Notes under the pieces: generated by a model
Seen by the model: the letters and a program-made list of their open reading frames with translations, nothing else
Databases searched by the model: none
Told to the model about the DNA's origin: nothing
Assembly: GCA_946407015.1 (NCBI GenBank)
Contig: CAMJML010000006.1
Location: 1-64,000, forward strand
Length of the DNA stretch: 64,000 nt
From: an uncultured Selenomonadales bacterium
Lineage (GTDB): Bacteria > Bacillota > Negativicutes > DSM-1736 > Dendrosporobacteraceae
Direction of reading: 5' to 3'
Made by a program: the position numbers and the translations under genes
Shown: piece by piece, positions 34,515 through 43,981 of the stretch
Numbering within the stretch: position 1 is the stretch's first letter
Layout: every line of letters starts with the position of its first letter

Positions 34515-36053
34515 TTATTGGGGTTTACGGATCACATCAAGCACAGTACCATCCCGATATTCTACAATACCGACAACTTCATCACTCAGTTGAATCGGAT
34601 CAGGACGTCCGGCTAACTCATAGGCCATGCGCTGCAAGTCTTGAATCTCCACTAAAGGCACGTGAGCCTCTTTTAAATTATCCCGCAAATCCTGGCGCAA
34701 TGGGTTCACGGCCACGCCCCGCTCGGTCACGATCACATCAACCGTCTCACCGGGAGTGACGATGGTATTGACACGATCCAGGATCATGGGTAACCGTCCC
34801 CGCAAGAGCGGCGCCACGACAATGGACAAGGCCGCACCGGCCGCCGTGTCACAATGGCCGCCGGAAGCGCCCATGATCACGCCGTTGGAATCGGTGATGA
34901 CATTCACGTTAAAGTCGATGTCCATTTCGGTCGCGCTGAGAATGACCACATCAAGCTGATTGACAATCGGCCCGCCATTATGGGGATTGGCATAAAAGGA
35001 CGCCGACATTTCCTGGTGCTTCGGATTGTTCTTTAACGATTGCAGCGCCGGGATATCAAAGTCCTGGACATCATAGATGGCCTGCAGCAAGCCCTCTTCC
35101 AGCATCTCGACAAAAGGAGCGGTGACGCCGCCCAAGCCAAAGCTTGCAGTAATGCCCTGGTCAATCATTTTTTCTTTGATAAACTTTGCCGCCGCCAGGG
35201 AAGCACCGCCACTGCCTAGCTGCAGCGAAAAATCCTGTTTAAAATAACCGGAATACTCAATTACCTTGGCCGCGTATTCGGCAATCAACAATTCCCTTGG
35301 GTCTTTGCTGATCCGCAATGCGCCGGAGGCAATGCCTTTGGGGTTGCCGATAGCTTCCACTTCGACGATGTAGTCTACCTGGGTTTGCGGAATACTGATG
35401 GGCACCAGCGGATACGGCACCAGATGGTCGGTAATGGCCACCACTTTATCCGCGTAAGCGGCATCCACCATGGCATAGCCCATCGATCCGCAGGCCGATT
35501 TTCCCTCAATCCCGTTAATATTGCCGCACAAGTCGCAGGCCGGTGCACCGATAAAGGCTACATCAATCTGCAGGTCACCGCATTCAATCGCCCGGGCACG
35601 CCCGCCGTGCGAGCGGATCATAACCGGCCGTTTCAACGTACCGGCTGTCAACAGCCGCCCCAGTTTCCCCCGGGCCCCGCTCGTCTCGATAGCGGTAATC
35701 ACCCCTTGTTCAATAAACGGAATGATCGCTTCGTTGACATCGGTGAGCGAACTGGGCGCCAGCGTTAAATCTTTAATCCCCTTCCGGGCAATCGCTGCGA
35801 TCACGCTATTGAGGACAAAATCGCCATTGCGGAAATGATGATGAAAGGAAATGGTCATCCCATCCGCCAGACCGGTTGCGTCAATCGCCTGATCAATACT
35901 TTTCAATAGTTTTTCAGACCGGGGCTTCTCCATTCTAATCTTCGGACCAGTCAGCCGGCCTTCCGGACGGATGGCGAACGGCCCTTGATAAGGAACCACT
36001 TTTTTTAAGCCTGCCAGCACCTCAGGAATTTCTCTGCCAGCCGCATTTCTCAT
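34515..36053 (-). CDS. citF: Citrate lyase alpha subunit (CitF-like)
   Basis: The acyl-transferase subunit of citrate or citramalate lyase, 512 residues. It moves the substrate onto the acyl carrier subunit in exchange for acetate. Recognisable regions include the N-terminal LAGLKKVVPYQGPFAIRP, MTISFHHHFRNGD near residue 70 and ASGGHCDTAAGA near residue 405. It overlaps citE by 4 nt. Whether the substrate is citrate, citramalate or another 3-hydroxy acid is not determined by the sequence. Confidence 0.93.
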   Translation of the reverse strand: MRNAAGREIPEVLAGLKKVVPYQGPFAIRPEGRLTGPKIRMEKPRSEKLLKSIDQAIDATGLADGMTISFHHHFRNGDFVLNSVIAAIARKGIKDLTLAPSSLTDVNEAIIPFIEQGVITAIETSGARGKLGRLLTAGTLKRPVMIRSHGGRARAIECGDLQIDVAFIGAPACDLCGNINGIEGKSACGSMGYAMVDAAYADKVVAITDHLVPYPLVPISIPQTQVDYIVEVEAIGNPKGIASGALRISKDPRELLIAEYAAKVIEYSGYFKQDFSLQLGSGGASLAAAKFIKEKMIDQGITASFGLGGVTAPFVEMLEEGLLQAIYDVQDFDIPALQSLKNNPKHQEMSASFYANPHNGGPIVNQLDVVILSATEMDIDFNVNVITDSNGVIMGASGGHCDTAAGAALSIVVAPLLRGRLPMILDRVNTIVTPGETVDVIVTERGVAVNPLRQDLRDNLKEAHVPLVEIQDLQRMAYELAGRPDPIQLSDEVVGIVEYRDGTVLDVIRKPQ

Positions 36054-36937
36054 TTGTCTGCCTCCTTACGAACCCCAACAGCCGCCGCATAGGCCAGCAC
36101 CCGCTCCGCTCTGGCCACAATGGGACCGTCAATCATTTTTCCATCGAGCGCAATAACACCCGACTTATTGGCTAAAGCGGTTTGGTAAGCTTCTAAAATC
36201 CGTTCCGCTTGCTGAATCTGCTTGGCAGTCGGAGTAAAAATTCCATGAACCAGTTTTATTTGCCGCGGGTTGATGACCGATTTGCCGTCAAAGCCCATTT
36301 CTTTGATCGCGGTTGTCTCGGTAATAAAGGTTTCTTCATTATTCACATCCGAATAAACGGTATCAATCGCCTGGATTCCGGCAGCCCGGGCCGCCAGCAG
36401 CAGCTGCGCTCTTGCAACAAACAGCTCACTCCCGTGGGAAGTCCGGCTGGTTTTTAAGTCGGCAATAAAATCTTCCCCACCGATGGCAATCGCCACCATA
36501 CGCGAACTGGCCGAGGCGATCGCATAGGCATTCATCAAACCGAACGCCGTTTCAATGGCCGCCATCATCTTGATCGAACCAGGCGTAAAACCCTGCTTGG
36601 CTTCCGCTTCGGTGATGATTGCATCAATCACTTGAATATCCTTGGCTGTTTCGGCTTTCGGCAGGCGAATCAGATCCGGTTTGACCGCCAAAATCGCTGC
36701 TAAATCTTCCCGGCCAAAGGGAGTGGCAATATGATTAATCCGCACCGCCACTTCGCTTGGATACTTGATCCGCTGAATCGCGTTCCGTACCAGGAAACGG
36801 GCCGAATCTTTTTCCGTGATCGAAACAGAGTCTTCCAAGTCAAAAATAATGGTATCGGCTCCATAAATTCCGGCATTTTGCAGCATCCCCGGATTGTTGC
36901 CTGGCACGAACATCATCGAACGCCGTAGTTTTAACAT
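36050..36937 (-). CDS. citE: Citrate lyase beta subunit (CitE-like)
   Basis: A 295-residue CitE/HpcH-family lyase that cleaves the 3-hydroxy-acyl-ACP to acetyl-ACP and an oxo acid. The sequence shows SMMFVPGNNPGML at the start, the metal-site FDLEDSVS, AAIETAFGLMNA and GFDGKSVINPRQI. The ATG at 36937 has AGGAG upstream and lies 1 nt after the citD stop. A longer upstream reading lies inside citD. Confidence 0.93.
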   Translation of the reverse strand: MLKLRRSMMFVPGNNPGMLQNAGIYGADTIIFDLEDSVSITEKDSARFLVRNAIQRIKYPSEVAVRINHIATPFGREDLAAILAVKPDLIRLPKAETAKDIQVIDAIITEAEAKQGFTPGSIKMMAAIETAFGLMNAYAIASASSRMVAIAIGGEDFIADLKTSRTSHGSELFVARAQLLLAARAAGIQAIDTVYSDVNNEETFITETTAIKEMGFDGKSVINPRQIKLVHGIFTPTAKQIQQAERILEAYQTALANKSGVIALDGKMIDGPIVARAERVLAYAAAVGVRKEADK

Positions 36938-36938
36938 G

Positions 36939-37220
36939 TTACGCTTCTCCTTTCGCCGCACGCACAATGGCGGTTTCCACCCGTGCTTCAATGGTACAGT
37001 CCAATGCGCCCCGGTCATTGGCCTGAATCAGAATATCCTGAAGCCCATAGCGCTCGACGACCGCCCGGATTGCGGCCTCAATCTGCCGGCCATACTGGTT
37101 CTTTACCGGACTGTTTAATTCAATGTGGATGCCTGCCCCGGGTTGGGCTGGCGCGATGCTAATCATAATGTCGTTGGATTCCAGTGTTCCGGCAATCGCA
37201 GAACGGACAATTTGAACCAT
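36939..37220 (-). CDS. citD: Citrate lyase acyl carrier subunit (CitD-like)
   Basis: A 93-residue acyl carrier protein that holds the phosphoribosyl-dephospho-CoA arm. The prosthetic-group serine is in AIAGTLESNDIMI near residue 15. GGGAGG precedes the ATG. It sits between the hydratase and citE. No citC, citX or citG gene (ligase and cofactor synthesis) is in the cluster, so these must be elsewhere in the genome. Confidence 0.93.
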   Translation of the reverse strand: MVQIVRSAIAGTLESNDIMISIAPAQPGAGIHIELNSPVKNQYGRQIEAAIRAVVERYGLQDILIQANDRGALDCTIEARVETAIVRAAKGEA

Positions 37221-37245
37221 GATCCTTCCTCCCATCTGGATTTTT

Positions 37246-39585
37246 TTACTGCTTGGCAGTATTTTCGTTCGCATAGTAATTGATGAGACAGCCTGCGAGA
37301 ATAATCGCGCGTTCCTGCTGAGACAGGTTTTCCAGTTTTAACTGAATGCGCGTTTGCTCACTCCCCCGGATGAGGCAGGCTTCAACCTGCAAGGCTCCGT
37401 CTTGAACGGCTTGACGTATATGGGGAATGTATAAATAGTCGTCAGGGGCAAATTTCCCTTTATCAGCTTCCGCAATGGTAAAGGGAATCATCCCCCAATT
37501 GATCAAATTGCTGCGGTACCGTTTGGTGGCATATTCAAGCGCCACATTTGCGTCACCCCCCAGGACTCGCTGGCAAGATGCCGCCTGTTCACGTGCCGAT
37601 CCGTCGCCAGGCTTGACCGCAAAGATGACACTGCCCAGACCGGTTTCCCGGATCACTTGCTCGGCAGCAGCACCGCCCGCTACGACCGGGGAAAACACGG
37701 CAGCCAGACTTTCCAGTGAGGCTCCTTCTGCCAAAAGCTGCTGCCGTTTTTGCTCCAGCGCCTGAATTTGTCTGGCCCGGCCGACATATTTGGGTTCTTT
37801 GCGCGATAGCGTAAACTCAGCCAACCGCAGCGGATTGGAGCGGAAAGAGGAGGTTTCTCCGGACGGGATCAGCTCGTCGGTGGTCGTAACGGCGTCCTGA
37901 ATAACGGCGGCAACTTTCAGCAGCAGATTTTCCGGCAAGGCCCGCATGGCCGGCCAGGGGGCAATATTCGGACCCAATACCAGTTCTTCGCTGGGGTTAG
38001 CCTTGCCAAAGCCTTGATAGACCCGGTTAGCATAGACCTGCTGATTAAAGTGGTACGCCGGTACGGTTTGCTCAAATTCCACGGCGGTTGCCGGAGTAAG
38101 GAAGCCGCCGTTTTTCGCCGTAGCCGCAATGGAACGGGCGTCCATCAGCGCAACCGAGGAGATCTGCCCTTCCACCGGTTTTGAGCCTTCGCGATTCGGG
38201 AAGTTGCGCGTCGTATGACGAATGCTGAGCGCATTATTGGCAGGGACATCGCCGGCACCAAAACAAGGCCCGCAGAAAGCCGAACGGATGCTGGCGCCGG
38301 TAATGGTTAAGGTTTCAATGGACCGGTTATTCAGCAGTTCCAGAAATACCGGTTGGCTGGATGGATATACGCTTAACGGGAAATTATCCAGCCCACTGTT
38401 TTGTAAAATAGCGGCCATGGCTACCAGATTTTCATAAGTACCGCCGGCACACCCGGCAACAACCCCTTGGTCCACTTTTAACCGGCCGTTGACAATTTTC
38501 GAAGTCAGCTTAAAGTCAATAGCAGGGTTCTCCAACTGTTTTTTGCCTTCGGTCTCCACCGCCTGTAAAATATCACCCAGATTGGCGTTCAGCTCATCAA
38601 TGGTCCAAACATTGCTGGGATGGAACGGCAGGGCAATCATCGGCTGGATCTTGCTCAAATCGACGGTTACAAGGCCATCATAATAGGCCACTGCTTGCGG
38701 AGCGAGGGCCCGATAGGCCTCAGGACGGCCATGAACCTGATAGAACTCCGCCACTTTTTCATCGGTTTGCCAAATGGAGGATAAGCAGGTTGTTTCTGTG
38801 GTCATCACATCAATGCCATTGCGGAAATCGACCGATAAGCCAGCCACACCCGGTCCGACAAACTCCATGACTTTGTTTTTGACAAAGCCGGTTTTGAACA
38901 CAGCCTTGATGATGGCCAGCGCTACATCCTGCGGTCCTACGCCTACTTGCGGTTTGCCTTTAAGATAAATGGCAATCACGCCAGGGTAACTGATTTCATA
39001 GGTCCGTTTTAATAACTGCTTGGCAATTTCTCCGCCGCCTTCGCCGATGGCCATCGTTCCCAGCGCCCCGTAGCGGGTATGACTATCCGAGCCGAGAATC
39101 ATTTGCCCACAGCCGGCCATCATCTCCCGCATATATTGATGAATGACGGCCTGATGGGCGGGAACATAGATCCCGCCAAACTTTTTCGCTGCGGTAAGGC
39201 CAAACACATGATCATCTTCATTAATCGTACCGCCGACCGCACAGAGACTGTTGTGGCAGTTGGTCAGCACATACGGTACCGGAAACTCTTGTAAGCCACT
39301 CGCCATGGCGGTCTGAATGATCCCCACATAAGTGATGTCATGAGAGGCCAGCGCGTCGAAGCGCAGCTTCAACTGGCCAGGATCACCGGAAGTATTATGG
39401 GCGCTCAAAATTTGATAGGCAATGGTGCCGGTGCGGGCAGCGTCTTTGTGCAGTTCAACCTCTGAGACAGGCGCTAAGACCTGCCGGCTCAATAGCCTAT
39501 TGACTTCTTCCAAACTGCAGTTTTCTTTTTCCAGCAGAACCTGATTGTGCAGCAGATAGATGCCATGTCCTGTTAATTCAACCAT
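37246..39585 (-). CDS. Aconitase-superfamily hydratase (YbhJ-like)
   Basis: A 779-residue hydratase of the aconitase superfamily. It keeps [13 protein letters not shown], the substrate loop [20 protein letters not shown] and cluster cysteines in [12 protein letters not shown] and [10 protein letters not shown] swivel-type C-terminal domain follows ([15 protein letters not shown]). It lacks the exact GCTNS signature of AcnA/AcnB and resembles the uncharacterised hydratase group that includes E. coli YbhJ. As first gene of the hydratase-citDEF-DcuC operon it probably hydrates an unsaturated acid to the hydroxy acid that CitDEF cleaves. Start at ATG 39585. Two GntR-type operators lie upstream. 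Confidence 0.85.
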   Translation of the reverse strand: MVELTGHGIYLLHNQVLLEKENCSLEEVNRLLSRQVLAPVSEVELHKDAARTGTIAYQILSAHNTSGDPGQLKLRFDALASHDITYVGIIQTAMASGLQEFPVPYVLTNCHNSLCAVGGTINEDDHVFGLTAAKKFGGIYVPAHQAVIHQYMREMMAGCGQMILGSDSHTRYGALGTMAIGEGGGEIAKQLLKRTYEISYPGVIAIYLKGKPQVGVGPQDVALAIIKAVFKTGFVKNKVMEFVGPGVAGLSVDFRNGIDVMTTETTCLSSIWQTDEKVAEFYQVHGRPEAYRALAPQAVAYYDGLVTVDLSKIQPMIALPFHPSNVWTIDELNANLGDILQAVETEGKKQLENPAIDFKLTSKIVNGRLKVDQGVVAGCAGGTYENLVAMAAILQNSGLDNFPLSVYPSSQPVFLELLNNRSIETLTITGASIRSAFCGPCFGAGDVPANNALSIRHTTRNFPNREGSKPVEGQISSVALMDARSIAATAKNGGFLTPATAVEFEQTVPAYHFNQQVYANRVYQGFGKANPSEELVLGPNIAPWPAMRALPENLLLKVAAVIQDAVTTTDELIPSGETSSFRSNPLRLAEFTLSRKEPKYVGRARQIQALEQKRQQLLAEGASLESLAAVFSPVVAGGAAAEQVIRETGLGSVIFAVKPGDGSAREQAASCQRVLGGDANVALEYATKRYRSNLINWGMIPFTIAEADKGKFAPDDYLYIPHIRQAVQDGALQVEACLIRGSEQTRIQLKLENLSQQERAIILAGCLINYYANENTAKQ

Positions 39586-39671
39586 CAAAATCACTCTCTT
39601 TCTACAATGACTACTTGAAGCTAGCTGTTGGAGGTTACTCCATGGGCCTCCAGGTCATTCCTTGTCATCCA

Positions 39672-39686
39672 GGTATACGGTATACC
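39672..39686. promoter_or_regulatory. GntR-type operator 1 upstream of the hydratase operon
   Basis: GGTATAC-G-GTATACC, a 15-bp perfect inverted repeat about 90 bp upstream of the hydratase start. It shares its core with the sites at 39733 and 40504. Confidence 0.8.
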
Positions 39687-39732
39687 ATTTTAAAGTCAGC
39701 AAACTCTTTGCATTCTCATTACCGAAACTTAT

Positions 39733-39753
39733 TTTGGTATACGGTATACCAAA
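39733..39753. promoter_or_regulatory. GntR-type operator 2 upstream of the hydratase operon
   Basis: TTTGGTATAC-G-GTATACCAAA, a 21-bp perfect inverted repeat 61 bp from operator 1 (about six helical turns). It lies between the GntR gene stop and the hydratase operon. The spacing would allow looping. Confidence 0.85.
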
Positions 39754-39791
39754 TACTTTATAAAAGAACAGGCAAAAGGCTGCCTACTCAT

Positions 39792-40469
39792 TTATGACAT
39801 CAATGTACAATGCCGCAAAAGTTCTTTGCGGGCATTTTCAATATGTTCGACCGTCAGTTTTTCCGCCAAGGCGACATCTTTGGCGATCATGGCCCGTAAG
39901 ATCGCCTTATGCTCTTCAATGGCCGTTTTGCGGCGCGGCGCATGGGACAAATTAATTTTCTTATACCGGGTCAGCGAATCCCGCAAAATTCCAATAAAGC
40001 TTTTTACCAACGGCATTTGCGCCAGGTTCAGGATGCACTCATCAAAATTATTCAGCCGGGCGGACATATTCTCAACCGGATCACAATAATCCTGATCTTC
40101 CAGCTGACGCAAAATCCCTTGCATGGTTTGAATATCCTGCTCGGTCATATTCTGAATCGCATTGCGTACCGCAAGGCATTCCAGTTCTTTGCGAATATCA
40201 TAGATTTCCTTAATTTCACTCAAATTGAATCCGCGTACAATCATCCCTTTGCGCGGCAAATATTCCACAAAACCTTCTGATTCCAATTTCCGCAGTGCTT
40301 CGCGCACCGGCGTGCGGCTCACATTCAATTTGGCTGCAATGTCTCTTTCGATTAACCGGTCGCCCGGTTTTACAGTCCCACTGAGAAACTCCTGGCGAAG
40401 GTGTTCAAAGATAATATCCCGAATGGGCTTGATATCAGAAATCTTGTCATGAATGGTTTGCTCCATCAT
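39792..40469 (-). CDS. GntR-family regulator, FCD subfamily
   Basis: A 225-residue regulator. The N-terminal winged helix (GDRLIERDIAAKLNVSRTPVREALRKLESEGFVEYLPRKG) is of GntR type and the C-terminal part is the FCD all-helical ligand domain, with metal-binding histidine positions (NNFDECIL; EEHKAIL). FCD regulators often sense organic acids. The start is ATG 40469 behind GGAGAG; an ATG 3 nt later is also possible. A matching operator lies upstream of its own start (40504-40522) and two more precede the hydratase operon, so it probably controls both. Confidence 0.93.
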   Translation of the reverse strand: MMEQTIHDKISDIKPIRDIIFEHLRQEFLSGTVKPGDRLIERDIAAKLNVSRTPVREALRKLESEGFVEYLPRKGMIVRGFNLSEIKEIYDIRKELECLAVRNAIQNMTEQDIQTMQGILRQLEDQDYCDPVENMSARLNNFDECILNLAQMPLVKSFIGILRDSLTRYKKINLSHAPRRKTAIEEHKAILRAMIAKDVALAEKLTVEHIENARKELLRHCTLMS

Positions 40470-40689
40470 CAGTACTCTCCAGTGAATTATTACGGCTATA
40501 GTTTTGGTATACCGTATTCCAATTTATATATTGGATACATCCTGCGGAAATCCTGCAGGCTTTTTGATACTTTTTACTTATTTTCTGAAAATAAGCTGCA
40601 GGCTGGACTGAATCCGGTTCCGTGTTTAGCACCGGAATCACCGGCGACTGCCTCACACTGAGGCTCTTTTCTCCTGTGGCTCTGGCCAA
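40447..40689 (-). CDS. Doubtful 80-residue reading frame below the second fluoride riboswitch
   Basis: A TTG at 40689 lies 9 nt after AGGAGG and opens an 80-codon frame that ends inside the GntR gene. The predicted product (MARATGEKSLSVRQSPVIPV...) is polar, has no hydrophobic core and overlaps the GntR operator. I do not recognise it. It may be the remains of a gene once controlled by the riboswitch, or chance. Confidence 0.15.
   Translation of the reverse strand: MARATGEKSLSVRQSPVIPVLNTEPDSVQPAAYFQKISKKYQKACRISAGCIQYINWNTVYQNYSRNNSLESTDDGANHS
40504..40522. promoter_or_regulatory. GntR-type operator 3, autoregulatory
   Basis: TTGGTATAC-C-GTATTCCAA has the same core as the two hydratase sites with one mismatched pair. 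It lies 35-53 bp upstream of the GntR start codon. Confidence 0.75.
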
Positions 40690-40734
40690 GTTTTACGGCC
40701 TCCTGTTGCAGCAGCTGCGATATCAGTGCAGTCA

Positions 40735-40812
40735 CACAAGCAAAAGACTCCTACCCATACCGGGTAGGAGTCATCACCGCCAAGCGGAATTATGGCAAAC
40801 TTCATCGCCGTT
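40735..40812 (-). ncRNA. Second fluoride riboswitch copy, probably degenerate
   Basis: The minus strand carries GGCGATGAAGTTTGCC, ATAATTCCGC and TGATGACTCCTACC, then the hairpin GACTCCTACCC / GGGTAGGAGTC and TTTT, very close to the copy at 33041-33115. One base pair of the ACTCC pairing is lost (GAAGT instead of GGAGT). The -35 TTGACG is kept (40846-40841) but the following -10 sequence is missing. No fluoride gene lies downstream. Confidence 0.8.
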
Positions 40813-40882
40813 CCTTACTGTCAGTGAACGGCTAGGGACGCGTCAACCGGCTTGCGACGATTGCCTGTCCGATAATCCGGCC

Positions 40883-41740
40883 CTATTTATTGGACAAACT
40901 GACTAATTCCGACCCTACAGTCCGTACATTTTCGATCATATTGGCCACTTCTTGGATGGCAACCGCTTGCTGCTGGGCAATTAAACTGGTTTCATTATTG
41001 ACTTGAGACATTCCATTGATCGAATGATGGAACTTCTGCAAGAAAGTACTGATGGATGTTGCTGATTTTTTACTGTCGTCAGACAGCTTCCTAACCTCTT
41101 CGGCAACAACTGAAAAGCCCCGCCCATGTTCTCCGGCACGTGCGGCTTCGATCGCTGCGTTCAACCCCAAAAGATTGGTTTGAGCAGCAACTTGCTGAAT
41201 AAAATTAATGATATTGTGGGTCTGTTTGATATTCTCATTCACGTCAATTGCCACATCCGAAGCACGCTGGCTTGAGGTGGTTAATTGCTGTGCACTGCTT
41301 GCAATCTGCTGGATACTTAGCGCAGCTTTCTCCAACGACGCTGCAACACTTTCTGCACAACGCTGCAAGACGACTTTGCTTTCCCGTTCCTGTAAACGGG
41401 CAATGACTAAGCCTGAAGCTACATTCGCCAGCCCTTCGGTAAATATTGGATCGCCGGTTATGCCGAAATTGCCAATTTTGTTCACACCATCTTTGATTGC
41501 CAGGTTTGTTCCGGCTTTTATTGTTCCTCCGACCCGGGCGGCATCTTCTTCTGTGATAATGATACGATCAATATCTGTCGAAAGTATTTTTTGAGCACCG
41601 GTGTGTTGGACCCCGACTCTCGCTTTAGCGGAATCCGCGAGAATGATTCCATTTTCATCGCAAATAATAGCATGGAAACCGGATTTTTCAAAAATAAGCC
41701 CGACGATCTCACTTGCAGTATCAGGATCAATCTTTAGCAT
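40883..41740 (-). CDS. Soluble chemoreceptor-type protein with a sugar-diacid recognition domain
   Basis: A 285-residue cytoplasmic protein. Residues ~1-135 resemble the CdaR sugar-diacid recognition domain ([43 protein letters not shown]). The C-terminal half is a short methyl-accepting signalling bundle with the conserved tip [20 protein letters not shown]. No membrane segment. It would sense an organic diacid or related ligand in the cytoplasm and signal to CheA or another partner. No che genes are in the window. Confidence 0.88.
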   Translation of the reverse strand: MLKIDPDTASEIVGLIFEKSGFHAIICDENGIILADSAKARVGVQHTGAQKILSTDIDRIIITEEDAARVGGTIKAGTNLAIKDGVNKIGNFGITGDPIFTEGLANVASGLVIARLQERESKVVLQRCAESVAASLEKAALSIQQIASSAQQLTTSSQRASDVAIDVNENIKQTHNIINFIQQVAAQTNLLGLNAAIEAARAGEHGRGFSVVAEEVRKLSDDSKKSATSISTFLQKFHHSINGMSQVNNETSLIAQQQAVAIQEVANMIENVRTVGSELVSLSNK

Positions 41741-41840
41741 GACGATTCCTCCTAAGAAAATTTATTAAAAAGAACTGTAATGAGGTAAGTTGGATAGAGC
41801 ATTTATGCTGCCAGGAGAAGGTTTGATCGAAACTTTCCAA

Positions 41841-43814
41841 TTAGCGTGTCTTAAACTTCATGACAGCTTCCTGCAATTCGGCCGCCATACCGGCCAGGCT
41901 GCGGCTGGAGGCTGCAATTCCTTCGTTAGCTGCCGTTTGTTCTTCAGTCGCTGCCAATATACTTTGGGACTGAACGGCCACTTCACGGCTGAGAGCAGCC
42001 AGTGCCTCCGTCTCACCATAGACAGTTCGACTGACAGCGACTGCTCCAATTAGGTTAGCCGCAATTGTCTCAGTAATGGCCGCCACCTCTTTTACATGGT
42101 CTTCGATAGCCTTAAAGGCCTGACCGGCTTTATCCGCAAGCGCTGCTCCCTTGCTCACCTCAGCAGTCCCTGCGGACATGGCGGCCACCGCACGGTTGGT
42201 TTTTTCCTGAATTTCACCGATGAGGTTCGCTATTTCCTTAGCCGCCTGCTGTGATTGTTCGGCAAGCTTCCGTACTTCCTCAGCCACAACGGCAAAGCCC
42301 TTGCCATGCTCACCAGCTCTGGCTGCTTCGATGGCAGCGTTAAGGGCCAGTAGATTGGTTTGCCCGGAAATCCCGGCAATCACCTCGATAATGGCGCCAA
42401 TTTCCGCTGAACGCTGTCCAAGTTCAGTGACAATAGCGGCTGAATCTTCAACAGTGTGCTGAATTTCATTCATCTGCTTAATGGCTTCCGTGACCGCCGT
42501 ATTGCCTTCTTGCGTGGCCTCGACTGCCGTACTGTTACGCCCAGCGGCCAGTTTAGCAGCGGAGGCCCCTTCTTCGGATTTTTGAGCAATACCCTCCATT
42601 TTTATGAGCATATCAGCCATTTTCTGAAGCTGATTTTCATTACTGTTAGCCGTTTCAGTTATGGCTGTCGCGACTTGAGTTGCCGCTTGGGCCGATTGGT
42701 CCGCACTTGCATGAAGTTCTTCTGCAGACGCTGCGACTTGCTCAGTCGTATCAGCCACCTGAGAGATTAAGGTCCGTAAGTTGTGCGACATACTTTCAAA
42801 GCTTCTAGCCAACTGGCCGATTTCGTCGGTGGTGCTGATAGCCAGAGAAGTCAGTGTTAAGTCACCCTGTGCGATTTTATTAGCTTCAGCCGTCAATTGC
42901 CTTAGCGGCTGGAACGTTCTATTGAGATACCACCAGGCAAACAAGCTGACAATGATTAGACCGGCTACAAGCGCGGCTGCCATCATGAAAAAGCTGGTAT
43001 TAAATCCGCTCTTAAATTCACTTGTCGGCATAGAGGCAATGGCATACCAATTCGTATTCTTGACAGGTACAGCGAGCGCGATAGACTCCCTGCCGGCAAG
43101 GTCGGTATAAGGTTCAAGCTGGCCAGGATGGTCCTTTAAATACTGCATCAGTTCAGGTGGTATTTTTTTTGCCTCTTTGACAATCGCCTGATCGGTATGA
43201 GCGATAATGCTTCCATCGGCATCGACGACTGCGATGACACCATCTACACCTATTTTGATCTCAGCAAGAAAGTGTTGGATGGTATTTAAATCAACAGCCT
43301 GCAATACCATACCGGCAAGTTCGCCATTTGCCCGCTTGACGGGTTGCGTAACGATCACTGAAGCGGTTCCGGTCACCCGATTCACGATGACATCACTAAT
43401 ATGAGACGATTTATCATTCATGGTTTCTTTAAAAAAAGTGCGATCAGCGAGACTGTCGCCTATTGCCTTGTCATTATAGGGAGCCAGTGCGATTCTTTTA
43501 CCGGTAGTGTCCAAAAAGTTCAGCCGGTCAATCCCCCAAGCCACACTATGATATTGATTCAGTCTGGCTTGAATGATCGGAGCAGATCCGGACATAAGGT
43601 CACTATCCTGTCCATATACTTGACCACCCTTATCATAGGATGAAAAAAGCCCAGTAACCTGAGTCGCAAGCTGTACGGCCTGGTTATTCATTGTTCTTTC
43701 GATACCGGCGACGGATTGCTGGTACAGCACGTGACTGCCAGTTCCACCGATGATGATTCCTAGCACAAGCAGTGATAGGATCAGCAGTGCAAGTATTTTT
43801 GCCTTGATGGCCAT
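41841..43814 (-). CDS. Methyl-accepting chemotaxis protein (Cache-HAMP-MA)
   Basis: A 657-residue transmembrane receptor. It has an N-terminal membrane helix (residues ~8-30), an extracellular Cache-type sensor up to about residue 280 ([26 protein letters not shown]), a second helix near 285-305, a HAMP domain, and the long signalling region with [20 protein letters not shown]. The ATG at 43814 follows GGAGGG; the longer upstream frame has no ribosome site. The Cache domain suggests a small organic acid or amino acid ligand. Confidence 0.95.
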   Translation of the reverse strand: MAIKAKILALLILSLLVLGIIIGGTGSHVLYQQSVAGIERTMNNQAVQLATQVTGLFSSYDKGGQVYGQDSDLMSGSAPIIQARLNQYHSVAWGIDRLNFLDTTGKRIALAPYNDKAIGDSLADRTFFKETMNDKSSHISDVIVNRVTGTASVIVTQPVKRANGELAGMVLQAVDLNTIQHFLAEIKIGVDGVIAVVDADGSIIAHTDQAIVKEAKKIPPELMQYLKDHPGQLEPYTDLAGRESIALAVPVKNTNWYAIASMPTSEFKSGFNTSFFMMAAALVAGLIIVSLFAWWYLNRTFQPLRQLTAEANKIAQGDLTLTSLAISTTDEIGQLARSFESMSHNLRTLISQVADTTEQVAASAEELHASADQSAQAATQVATAITETANSNENQLQKMADMLIKMEGIAQKSEEGASAAKLAAGRNSTAVEATQEGNTAVTEAIKQMNEIQHTVEDSAAIVTELGQRSAEIGAIIEVIAGISGQTNLLALNAAIEAARAGEHGKGFAVVAEEVRKLAEQSQQAAKEIANLIGEIQEKTNRAVAAMSAGTAEVSKGAALADKAGQAFKAIEDHVKEVAAITETIAANLIGAVAVSRTVYGETEALAALSREVAVQSQSILAATEEQTAANEGIAASSRSLAGMAAELQEAVMKFKTR

Positions 43815-43935
43815 ATCGTTCCCTCCTACCCTTTGTGATTCTAGCGCAATAAGATAATCCAAATATTGTATAATCATCATTATCGCATAGATGCCTGTAT
43901 GAATAACATTCTCTAAATTAGACAAATTTGGATAA

Positions 43936-43978
43936 AAACAGGGACGGCTTACTATCCAAACTGGACAATCGCCGTCCT
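43936..43978 (-). terminator. Intrinsic terminator after the PAS/PucR regulator gene
   Basis: The stem GGACGGC / GCCGTCC with a long loop, followed by CTGTTTTT on the minus strand, directly after the regulator stop. Confidence 0.75.
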
Positions 43979-43981
43979 CTC

